From: Pictodentalium vernedei
Taxonomy: Eukaryota > Mollusca > Scaphopoda > Dentaliida > Dentaliidae
Direction of reading: 5' to 3'
NCBI GenBank assembly: GCA_031216915.1
Contig: CM062297.1
Location: 529,254,971 to 529,318,970 of the forward strand
DNA length: 64,000 nt
Positions 11,392 through 21,470 of this stretch are shown one piece after another (the first letter of the stretch is position 1; the number at the start of each line of letters is the position of its first letter). The notes under the pieces are model-generated. The model searched no databases, was not told where the DNA came from, and worked only from the letters and a program-made list of their open reading frames with translations. The position numbers and the translations under genes were made by a program.

Positions 11392-11757
11392 TGTTTACAT
11401 GGAGGCCCTCCTGTCTTCTTATTCGGGTAAGAATCCTTCCTCCCCGCTGATCACATAACTCCTATGTTGGTGGACTCAAAAGAATGATTAATTGATGACT
11501 TCACTGCGCGCTGGTTAACGGAAGTCGTGGAATTGTACTACGGGAAGAGCGTCTCATACTGGGTGTGTGTTGATGGCACTCGGCCCAGTTTTGGCTTATT
11601 TTTTCGTAGTGTTTTTTACACCACTTTTCTTTCCCACATCTCATGGGAAAGATTAAAATAGTAGAGAGTATTTTATCTGAGTTAGGGTCTTCCACTGTAT
11701 TGGAACCATTGCGGTAGGTATCATAAGAAAGGAAATTTACTATAAAATTTATATTTT
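11392..11757 (+). repeat. Right terminal region of B1
   Basis: This non-coding 3' region includes a CCTCCCCGCTGATCAC motif that is also present just inside the right terminal repeats of family A (for example near 6300). That indicates homology between the two families' ends. It finishes with the tip complementary to the internal region. No ORF is supported. Confidence 0.65.
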
Positions 11758-11779
11758 CTTTGGTACAAAATCCATTTTT

Positions 11780-12680
11780 AGCTCAACTGTTTACAGTTTG
11801 GGCTATAGTCATGACTTTTGTCCATCTGTCCATCCATCTGTTAACATTTAGAGTTTTGATTCAAGTTTGTGTGGTTAATGTTTTTTAGTCAAGGTTAAAG
11901 TTTTCTTTCTTTTAAATTAATATTAATTACTATTGATTGTATCATTCTCATCATGTTTTTCATCTTATTTTGGGAAATATTTAACCCTTTTTTGTATGGC
12001 AATTCAACTTAGAACTTCCAGGTTAAAGTTTTGGTTAAACTTTTTTTGTTTACCAAGTTACACTTGTATTTCTTCAAACACTTTACTGCAGTGTTACTGT
12101 TTCTCATTTGGGACAATGTCTACTATCTTCTGAACCTTTCTACAGTGATTTTCATTAATATTGGCATGATTTTAACCCCTTTTAAACATGTTTTCAGACT
12201 TAGTTTCTTTGTATTTGAAATTAGGCTTTGCCACACACTTTCTTGGTTGTCGGTACAACTTAATGATTGCATTTACATCAGTGATTTCTTTTATCAGTTT
12301 TAGGAAATATTTAACCCCTTTTTTGCAGTCAATTTTACTTAGTATTCCCAGCTCAAAGTTTTTGATTAAATTTTTGTTTTTCAAGGTTGAACCTTTTATT
12401 CTTCAAACACTGTGTTACAACGCCTTTTTTTATCATTTGGGGCAAGGTCTACTGACGCTGTATACAGTGGTTTCAATTAATATTTGCGTGAATTTAACCC
12501 TTTTCAAAATAGTTTTCAAATTTAGTTTCTTTAAATTTGAAATTGGGCTTCTAACACATACTTTGTCACTTTTTGTTTTTGGATGATCAATACAACTTTT
12601 AATAATTACATTTACAGACTTGATTTCTTTTACTTGTATGCAGCTTTTTTTCTCATTACCTGAGCTTCACAGTTTGAAAT
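11780..12680 (+). repeat. Hairpin-headed tandem repeat block HT6
   Basis: It starts with AGCTCAACTGTTTACAGTTTG, a hairpin-type head, followed by a TCCATCTGTCCATC segment. At least two diverged units of about 300 bp follow, marked by AAATATTTAACCC at about 11977 and 12305. It probably ends near a TGAGCTTCACAG segment at about 12660. No coding potential was recognised. Confidence 0.55.
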
Positions 12681-13682
12681 ATAAAGAAATGCCTTCTGCA
12701 TCATACTTCTGTTGTTTTACAAAAGTAATACAGATTGTAAGGAAATGGGAGCGAGGGATTTTGATGCTGTCTCCAAAACTTCGGGGGAGATAGGTGGAAT
12801 CAATCCACTCCTTCCCTTGTTACCCAGAAGATAAATCCAGTTCTAATTATATGATTTTCTTCAAATTTGATATTACATTTTTATACGACCATTTGTATAA
12901 ATGGTCATATTATGTAAATGGTCCGTCCGTCTGTAAACAATTAGTTTCCGACCAATAACTCCAGTTTGGATTATTTGATTTCAACCAAAGTTGACAGATA
13001 TATGTGTATTTTCCAGCTAGTAATAGAGGCCAGGTTTGAATATGGGTCTTCCCCTCCCCCCACCCCCCCTGCCCCCCACCCCCACTCACTGTAATTTAGG
13101 CCATTTTTCCAAAAGTGCGTTTTGAAGGATTGGGAGTTATTAAATGCAAATAAACAAAATATTGACTACTATAACATACCACCAGAGAAATGAAAAAATA
13201 AAATTTGAATAGCAATTTTTGTATATCGCGAGTGCAGATATGGCAGATTCGTTAGGTAAATGGTTAACAAAAAATGGTTCAGACTATTTTGTGTCTACGC
13301 ATTGCCATTGCTGGGACAGTCAGGCTGCATGTGTGACATCACTCTAGTATTACTGATCATTTACTAGGTATTATCCCAATGATTGAATCAAACAGTATCA
13401 TTACCGATAAAAATTTGCCTTTATAGAAATGAACAAGCAAAAGCAGTGTGTACTGTTGCAAATCTTTCTTGATTCTGTCATTTGCTTGAAAAAAAATTAC
13501 GTAACTGACACTTGACCAAATTGTTTTCTTCAAATCCCCAGGCCTGTTGCACATTAAACATTAACTCTCTCTCAACCAGTTGTAAGACAAAAAGAAATAA
13601 AAAATAAGATAAAATGCCTTATTTTATTGATGAAGTTGTATAGTGGGATATGTTTATAAATTTTTTATTTGCTTCTCGACAG
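12681..13682. other. Non-coding stretch upstream of the FBF1 exon
   Basis: No gene is seen. It holds a short hairpin, ACGACCATTTGTATAAATGGTC (about 12886-12907), followed by a GGTCCGTCCGTCTG segment that looks like the head of another hairpin-capped repeat, and a C-rich tract at 13048-13086. The end is the likely 3' part of an FBF1 intron, with a T-rich run before the AG acceptor at 13681-13682. Confidence 0.5.
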
Positions 13683-13730
13683 GAGCAGGATGCAGTTGTT
13701 AGAAGAAACTCATAAAAGAAGAGAAGAAAG
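13683..13730 (+). CDS. FBF1: FBF1 coding exon (coiled coil), 48 bp
   Basis: The exon is bounded by a pyrimidine-containing AG acceptor (13681-13682) and a GTATGC donor (13731). It reads from the last base of a codon through SRMQLLEETHKRREE and ends two bases into an Arg codon. The next exon begins with the third base of that codon, so the splice is in phase. The peptide is charged and heptad-like, as expected for the FBF1 coiled coil. The exon is 16 codons long. The call depends on its joining with the later exons, which carry the recognisable FBF1 C-terminal motif. Confidence 0.68.
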
Positions 13731-14311
13731 GTATGCCTATATCAGGTTTTACACAGAAAACTATAGAAAGTTGTGGAAAACTGCGACTTCATTTTCCAGG
13801 ATCTTGAAAAATTTGGAAAATTTGTGGGCTGTGAAAAAGCTTAATGTTGGAGTTCTGTCCAATGTCATTGAACTCCAGCCACTGACCTGTCAATGCACAC
13901 TCTTGGAAAGGGTTGATAGAGGATTGGTGGGCAGATATTGTGTTGTTATTGAACTGAATCAACATTTTTGGCAGCTCTTCTTCCACTTATAGTGACTGGT
14001 AGTGTACATTATTAGTTATACAGGTGTTTGGCTGGGCCCATGTACCCTGACAGAATTCTGTGTACCTGTGTTCACGCTGGCCCGAAACTATCTGGTGCCG
14101 CATTTTTAGCCATTCTGGATATTTTAGTGCAAACAAAATGTTTTAGTGCCAAAATGCTAATAATGGATGTGGCTTCACTGATCCAAATAAATTGAATTTT
14201 AAAAAATGTACAGGCAAATATTTCGAGAGTGAACAAACTATTGGTCATGGTAAAAATCCAACAGACCTCTGATGAAATCATTGGTGGGCAAAAAGGGAGG
14301 TCACCGAAGTT
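13731..14311. other. FBF1 intron sequence, no element recognised
   Basis: Ordinary A/T-rich intron sequence. The exon's reading frame stays open by chance to about 13992 but lacks coding character after the donor. Nothing else was identified. Confidence 0.5.
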
Positions 14312-14852
14312 ATACCCCACAAAACGAAGTTTAGCGGGAGTATTTCGGTGTCAACTTGTCCGTCTGTCGGCCGGCTGGTCTGTCATCGTCAGTCCGTTGC
14401 AAATGTAAACTTGTGGAGCGAACTACTTCCACAGTTTTAGGCGCATTTTCATGAAACTTCATTAAAATTATCAACATGATGAGGGAAAGTGCGTGACATA
14501 ATTTTTTTCCAGATTGGATTCAAGTTGGCCAACTGTCGGCCATATTGGATTTTGCAAAATACTTGTGGAACAAACTACTTCTACAGTTTTTGCTGCTTTT
14601 TCATGAAACTCAATATAAATTGATAGACATGAGGAGCAGTGTGTGAAATAAATTTTTTCCAGATCAGATTCAAGATGGTCGACGGAGGCCATATTGGATT
14701 TTGCAAAATACTTGTGGAGCGAACTACTTCCACAGTTTTAGTCGCATTTTCATGAAACTTCACCAAAATGATCAACATGATGAGGAGCAGTGTGTGACAT
14801 AATCTTTTTCCTGATCGGATTCAAGATGGCCAACTGGCGGCCGTATTTGGAT
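14312..14852 (+). repeat. Hairpin-headed tandem repeat, left flank of A2
   Basis: It begins with a hairpin (ATACCCCAC...AAACGAAGTTT...GGGAGTAT, 14312-14343). Three units of about 150 bp follow, marked by CTTGTGGAGCGAACTACTTC (about 14410, 14562, 14713) and TTCAAGATGGCC. The third unit is cut by the left tip of A2. There is no gene. Confidence 0.72.
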
Positions 14853-15062
14853 ATTTTTTATACTGTAACCAATGACCCAGACATAGCTGGTGCAAACTAT
14901 TAAATATTCAGGGCCAAACACAAATTTTGCCCCCCCCCCCCCCCCCAATCCCCCAAATTTGCATCCAAATCAAAAAATCTAATGTCCTATCCTCCATATC
15001 TTTACCTACTGCGCATGCACAGTGTCAAGGAAGTACCAAAATTGGCGCCAAAGCTTCATTCT
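14853..15062 (+). repeat. Left inverted terminal repeat of A2
   Basis: It matches the family left terminal repeat: TACTG...CAATGACCCAGAC, GGGCCAAACACAAATTTTGC, a C tract expanded to about 17 (about 14930-14946; six in A3), ACTGCGCATGCACAGT (palindrome with one change) and ATTGGCGCCAAAG. It pairs with 24384-24610. Confidence 0.88.
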
Positions 15063-15222
15063 TTGTTTGGCTCTTCTGTCAGTAACATCTCACTGACTTC
15101 TGTGCTTATAATCTCAGTTAAAGTGATGCCAGACACAAAATCATGATCTAAATGGTGGATCCAAGGATGAAATAATAGGATGAGAGGAAGTTTGTTAAGT
15201 GTTTCCTCTCTCTATTTCCTTG

Positions 15223-15264
<42 letters not shown>

Positions 15265-15869
15265 ATTTAATCTCCCATGCTTTTGGAATATTTTTTGAAA
15301 TTTTTTTATTGAAATTTCTTGGGAGTTTAGCTTAGTTACAGAATGTTTATTCTGTTATCCCCATGGTTACGTCCTCACCCTTGGGGTGTTTTGGCATTTT
15401 TTGGTCATGCATCTACCATCTGATGTATTGCAGTTTCTTCTGTGGAAGATTCTGTTTTACATCAGATAGTTTTTTAAAATTGGTTACTGATCTCGGGCCG
15501 TGTTTTTCAGTGCCTGGAGTCTTGTTTCCGGTTTTTATAGACTTTTATTTACGTTGACAACGGTTACTTTCTGTTAGTAATTCCTTGTCTTCTGTTTGGT
15601 TTGTAATGTAGTCAGATACATTAATATTCTCCTTAAGTGTAACATTAATTTTTAGAATTGTTTTAAAATTTTTTTCCTCACTTAGGCTTTTTTGGGATCC
15701 ATTTGGGCTCATCGTTCCCTTTGGGAACTTGGGCTCATGTCAAAATTTTTTTGAAAATTTTCTTTTTGAATTATTTTTCGAAAATTTGTTATGGATTGTA
15801 TTATTATTATGTATCTTTGTATTTTTGAGGGTTAGTGCGAGTACTAAGGCTGTATAATATTTTTTAATT
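15063..15869 (+). other. 5' leader of A2 with long poly-C tract
   Basis: This non-coding leader is shared with A3, A4 and A5 (phrases CTCCCATGCTTTTGG and CAGTGCCTGGAGTC). A run of about 40 C (15224-15264) replaces a mixed C-rich stretch in the other copies. It is probably transcribed and contains no ORF of interest. Confidence 0.7.
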
Positions 15870-18016
15870 ATGAAAGAATATTGTTCAAATTGTAAATCGT
15901 GGAAGTCTTCCTCGGATTCTCATGCTCATTGTGTTTGCTGTAGTCATTGTACTCGCATTAACTCTTGTACAGTTTGTGCCAATTGGGATGACAAACGTTG
16001 GAGACGTGTGTCACGGTACATCAGTGGTGAGAGGTCGATGCCGGTACTCTCATCACAGGGTCACTCTAGTTTTTCAGTTTCTTTTTCAGAGGAACAAGAA
16101 CATGGTGATGTTTCTGTGATGTTTTCCGGAAGTGTGCTGCCGTCGTTGCAAATTAATGAAGAGCTAGCGACAAAAGTGCTCAATGGAATCAGACAAGTGC
16201 CTAGCTCCCAAAAGGGATTTACAGTCTTGTCACTAGCTAGCTCGTCCGGTGGATCTATCACTCATCAAGTGAGTGGTGTGACGCCAGATATATCTGTTGT
16301 GGTCCAGGAAAGGAAAAAGGGTGTTGTGAGCACGATAATCTCGGATCACGCACACCCTGCGATGACGGAATGAAGGATGGATCAGAGGAAGCCAGTCAGT
16401 CCGGTAGCAAGCTCGTACAGGTCAACTCGGACCGCGAGCGAGAGAGGTCCCTCTCTCTTACAACATCATCTGGAGCCAGATGTTGTTGTGCATAACGTTC
16501 GTCAGTCAGAGCATACGTCCACTCCACCTGCTCGGAACGCTCGGTCTCATAGGCAGCCGGCGTCAGCTAGTCTATTGGCTTCCTCTTCTACACGCCAGGA
16601 CACACGACCGCACCTTGGCTTTGTGACTTCAGATATCCAGCCTGCTTCACCGACAAAGGATTCCATGTCGTCTAGGTCACACCATCCAGTAGCCAAGGAC
16701 ACGAGGCCTCACTGGTTGGGACGTTCACATAAAAGGATTATGCAGGACATACCGTCCCAGGAGCTTCCAGCGGCTAAGCAACGTAAGACCGCAGCTCCAC
16801 AGGCCTCTGTGATGGACTTGCTATCACAGATAGTGCAACTTACCGCAGCATCCCAGCAACCTACGGAACATCCTTCAACAGTTTCAGATCAGGAACTGTC
16901 GGATGAAGCTGGGTCGGTCTGTTCCTATGCAGCGTCAGGCAGGGACGACCGAGATTCTCATCTGGTCCAGTCGGATGGTGAACGGGAAACTATGGAGCTG
17001 GATTTTCCCCTTCTGGAACAACATAAGATGGCGATGGACTTTATCTGTCAACACCTTCCAGACGTTCCATTGGACCAGAGTGCTGCGATACTGGATAAGA
17101 GACTGATAGTGTCATTGGATACTGACTTTTTTGGCCAGATTAAGGAAGATGCTCCTGAGTATCCGGTTCAGTCCAGCAATGTCTCACGGACGTTTGAATT
17201 GCTTAATGACGCTATTTTTTAATTAGCCTCTAAGACAGGCAGAACCAGTTTCTTATCGCAACAAGCTCTACATATGCCGTTCATCAACAATAAAAATAGA
17301 TTTCCTACGGCAGGAAAGGGCATGCCGAGAGTTCCTCTGCATTTAGACAATCAGGCTGAAGACTTAGAATTGTCCTTGCCAGCATCTATGTCGATTCTCC
17401 CTAGTACTTTGGAGACGACAATCTCGTCTTATTGAGCCAGTTTAGACACATTATCAAATGCAGATCACCTTACAAGAGCGTTAGCTCAACGTCTCGTTGG
17501 TAAAGAATTCCAGGATGTTCAAACTTCCTTGAGAGTTCTTCCTAGGGCAATCGCATTTTCCACGTATAACTCCGCCCTATCAGTGGCAAACTTGGAGTTA
17601 GACGTGATGCTGCCCTGGCTTCATCCACTATGGTGGATTCTAAGGTGAAAAACTCTCTTCGAGTCGCTCCGGTTTCCAGAGAATTTCTCTTTGATGGTAA
17701 GCTTTCATTAATCTATGATCAGATTACCAAGAAAGCTTCAGATTCTCTGCTCTTTAAGTCGATTTCTAAGAAATCGGACTCATTGGAGAGGAGTAAGTCA
17801 GGAGCTTCTAGAGCGAATACGTCCAAGGGAGGCTCCTATAAAGGATATAAAAAATCCTCCAGCTCTTACTCCAGAGACCGTCAGAGTAGCGACTCAAGTA
17901 GGGGACATAATTCTGGCCGAGACAACCGGTCAGATGCCCCTAGGTCGACTGGTCGAGGCGCTGGACGGGGTGGACATAGTTTCTCTTCCCGCAGGCCTCG
18001 CAGGTCCAGGAGGTGA
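15870..18016 (+). pseudogene. DIRS Gag-like ORF, interrupted (A2)
   Basis: The start ATG at 15870 matches the intact copy's start. The N-terminal Cys/His cluster is present, including the first C-x2-C pair and later CSHCTR-like pairs. The frame stops at 16371-16373, resumes at about 16377 and stops again at 17220 (TAA in the FELLNDAIF block). The remaining C-terminal part, with its Ser/Arg/Gly-rich tail, is readable at 17630-18016 and ends with the same TGA as the other copies. At least three lesions make it non-functional. Confidence 0.84.
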
Positions 18017-19985
18017 TGGTCAGGACCTCTATTGCGGTCCAGTGGGCGGAAGGCTGTTAAGGTTTTTGACCAATTGGTTGTCAATTACGGACGACCGATG
18101 GGTACAGGAAGTTATCTCGGAAGGCCTAAAATTATCCTTCCGAGAAAAACCTCTGTTAACATGAAGTCCCTCCAACCTTCAGAAGAGAGATTCACTCCTA
18201 TCAGAGGTGCAATCTCTTCTGGAGAAGAATGCAATAGAGGTCATAGAAAACCAGGAATCCCTGGGTTTTTACAGTCACCTGTTCCTGGTACCGAAACCAG
18301 ATGACTCGTTCCGTCCAGTTATAGATATCAGCTGAATAAACAAACTGATCGTGGCTCCAAAGTTTTATATGGAGACTATTCGATCGGTGAGAGCGAGCAT
18401 TCGAGTGAACGATTATGCTGCTAGCATAGATCTCAAGGATGCATACTTTCATGTCATGGTACATCCACCATTCAGAAAGTACCTTCGCTTCGCTGTCCTA
18501 GGAGTCGTTTATCAGTTCCGAGCGGTGTGCTTTGGACTCAATCTAGCACCTTGGGCTTTCACTCGAATAATGAACTCGGTAATGACTTATTTTCGAGATC
18601 ATTCGTCTGTGGTAATGTCGGCCTACTTGGATGACATTCTTCAGAGATACGTCGACAGATTAGCTCTTCAGAACGATGTTCAGAGTCTGCTTTAATTGCT
18701 CCAACGTCTCGGTTTCATCGTAAATGAAAAGAAGTCAGATCTAGTTCTGTCCAAGTCATTCATTCACTTGGGAATGATCTTCAAGATGCACAACAATCTG
18801 GTTCGTCTTCCGTTACCCAGAGCGAAATTAGTCAGTTGTTATGCTCGCTTTTGTCTACACTCCGACATAGTAACAGCGAGAGAATTCATGCGACTGATGG
18901 GTTTGTGCGGAACCGTGGCGGACCTTATTCCGATGGGGCGCTTGCGCACATGTCCACTTCAGATATTTTTCACTCAGACTTGGAGTGTGAAGACTCATTT
19001 GCTCGAAACACATATCATCTTATCGAACCAAGTAAAACAAGAGATTCAGACTTTGGCAGATATTCAGTTGTTGACTCAGGGAGTTCCACTGCAACTGCTG
19101 ATTCGGTTTTTACGATTATGACGGATGCGAGTCAAACAGCTTGGAGCGCGACATTGAGCCCAACAAATTCAAGGTGCCAGGGTCTTTGGGATCCGGAGTT
19201 CATAAACAAGCACATAAACATCAAGGAGATGATGTCAGTTTGGCTTGCGCTACGTCATTGGATGAACATAATTCAGAATTCACTTGTTCAAATACTGTCG
19301 GACAATTCGACGGTAGTAGCGTACATTCGAAACCAGGGAGGCACTTATTCCATTCCGTTATTCAACTTAACGGAAAGAATCCTTCTGTTTGTTCTAGGGC
19401 ATCAGGTTCTTCTGTCGGTCAGTCATATTCCGGGTCATCTGAACGTTCTAGCGGACTTGCTCTCTCGGAAAGGTCGCATGTTGCTGTCAGAATGGACTCT
19501 CAACAAACGAGTATTCAATCAGATTTGCTACCAATGGATCGCCCAATGATAGACTTGTTTGCAATGCATCTCAACAATCAGTTGCAGATGTATGTGCCGC
19601 CATGCCCAGATCCTCGAGCGTTCGCAGTAGACACTCTCTCGATCTCTTGGGACGGTATGATAGGATACGCGTATCCTCCAGCTCTGTTGATTCAATAGAT
19701 CTTGCTAAAAATCAAGCAATCTCACTGCAAGATTCTGTTGGTAGCATCTCTGTCACCCCAGAGACCTTGGATAAATCTACTCAGGTATCTGATATGGGAC
19801 ATTCCTCGGAAGCTTCTTCCATGGGAGGACCTTCCCTCGCAGGGGAAATCACACACTCTGCATCACAACCCGCAAGGTCTAAACCTTCACATATTTCCAT
19901 TGTGCGGTCCTTCTTGCATGGTAGGCAATTTACAGGACGTGCAGTTGACGCAATTTCTAACTGTCGGAGGGCCTCCTCTTTGCTA
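18017..19985 (+). pseudogene. DIRS RT/RNase H/methylase-like ORF, interrupted (A2)
   Basis: The RT core runs over 18351-19121, with DLKDAYFHV (about 18431) and YLDD (about 18622-18633) intact. A CAA-to-TAA change at about 18693 truncates it. Another stop sits near 18336 and a frame change near 18160. RNase H is readable at about 19118-19549 with the MTDAS, KEMM and SDNST boxes. In its final box ADSLS reads ADLLS; the Asp is kept. The methylase-like tail is in a different frame at 19702-19986. It is defective through several independent lesions. Confidence 0.84.
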
Positions 19986-20951
19986 AATTATGCAGCAAAG
20001 TGGAAGGTGTTCTCTCGGTGTAGGGATCACTCGATTGATGTTTATGATCCCTCCATTCCAGACATTGCTAATGTTTTGGTCTACTTGTTTGACGAACTCA
20101 GTCTGCAGCCAGTAACTATTAAGGGTTATAGGTCTATGCTATCGGATACATATGCTCATCATGATAGCTTACAAATTGGATCTAATGTCTCTTTATCTAA
20201 ATTAGTTAAAAACTTTTCGATAAATAGACCTAGAACCCTTAGGTTAATTCCTAAGTGGAATTTAGCTTGGGTTCTTCTGAAGCTAAAAGAAGCTTCTTTT
20301 GAACCTCTTAACACTGTAGACTTCAAATTCTTGTCTTATAAGACAGCTTTTCTCTTAGCCTTTGCTTCCGCTAGAAGAGTTAGTGAGCTTCATGCTCTAT
20401 CTGTTGATGATTCTCACTATCGTAGTGTTGGTAATACTATTACTTTAACTACCAATGTGGGATTTCTGGCTAAGAATCAGGTTCCTAATAAGTACCCTGA
20501 GCCTATTGTTATTAGGGCTCTTCCGTCCTCAGATGGCCGTAGGCCTTTGCTGGGTCCAGTTAGAGCTATGCGTATTTACAAACACAGATCTGAGTTTATC
20601 AGAAAGGGGCGAAAACGTTTCTTTCTGTCTCTGCTTACTAATAGAAAGGACATTACTGTCCATTCTATTTCTAAGTGGATTCAGTTGGCTATTCGTACTG
20701 CTTATGAAAGTTTATCTTCAAGTCAGCAGTCCATGCTTAAGATTTCAGCGCTCGAAGTGCTGTCTACATCTTGGGCTTATTCTAACAGTATTGCTATTAC
20801 GGATCTGATGAAGGCTGCATACTGGTCTCAGCCTTCTACTTTCACTAATTTTTACCTTAGAAATATTGAGTCTATTTCTGGCGACCTTAGATGTTTAGGT
20901 CCGTTATCTGTTGCTCAGAAGGTCGTCCCCACTAAACGGTTGCAACTATAG
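19728..20951 (+). pseudogene. Tyrosine recombinase with long open frame but damaged active site (A2)
   Basis: The frame is open from upstream (19602) to 20951. The first catalytic Arg is present (ARRVSEL, about 20372-20392), as is the Tyr block (FTNFYLR, about 20844-20864). At 20751-20760 the H-E-V-R-A segment of the intact copy reads L-E-V: His is replaced by Leu, and a 6-bp in-frame loss removes Arg and Ala. A two-base insertion near the end replaces the C-terminus. Because HxxR supplies two catalytic residues in this family, the product is expected to be inactive despite the open frame. Confidence 0.85.
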
Positions 20952-21470
20952 TTATGTAGGCTTTCTGTTCCAGCAGTGACTCTGTCTTGCTGCCCTCTTC
21001 GTTCTGTGGTGATTGACCCAGAGCAAGGGGAAGGGGAGGGGGGGGTGGATGGTGTTCCCTTATATCACCGGCTTTATAGTGAAAAGCAAGGGAATACCTC
21101 CTCCTGTGTCAGTAATGCTGAGTCGGTGCTGGGATGGTTTTAAAGTGTAAAGCTAATTTCTATCTCATTTATGTAATATTTTTAAAGTGTAGCTCGGTGT
21201 GAAGCATTTGTATATGTCACGTGTCATACGAGCGTTAATATACAATCCTTGGACACTTTTAAATGAGTATAAAGAGTCTCATTCTCTGGACTATCTTTAT
21301 TTATTGGCTTTCCTTTAAGAAATTAGTATAATGGGTTACACTGGATGTTAATAGAGATCATGGATGTTATTGTGCTCAATTACGGACTGGTAATGTGTCT
21401 TTCTTATTTTTAATAAACAAGAAAGATATGTGTAAATCCTTTTTCTCCTTTTCTCCTTGAGGGGATAATT
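20952..21470 (+). other. 3' non-coding region of A2 up to HT2
   Basis: The conserved family A tail is present: GTGATTGACCCAGAGCAAGGGG, a G-rich tract at about 21033-21046, the GTTCCCTTA/AAGCAAGGGAA pair, and an A/T-rich stretch ending in GAGGGGATAATT, where HT2 begins. No ORF is supported. Confidence 0.65.

Larger units (their letters stand above)
7706..11757 (+). mobile_element. DIRS-like retrotransposon, family B copy B1 (5' truncated, decayed)
   Basis: This is a second DIRS lineage. It has decayed Gag, RT/RNase H, methylase-like and recombinase segments in order. An internal complementary region (about 11318-11391) has a right half that is the reverse complement of the right tip (11708-11756). 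Codon choice is more G/C-rich than in family A. No left terminal repeat is visible; the element starts abruptly inside Gag sequence after the repeat ending at 7705. Many stops, frame changes and deletions make it inactive. Confidence 0.82.

Noticed and set aside
7421..12176. Target site duplication or LTRs flanking B1
   Set aside because: The two flanking blocks are about 280 bp, diverged, and the right one lies inside a larger repeat with further units; B1 has its own DIRS-type ends.
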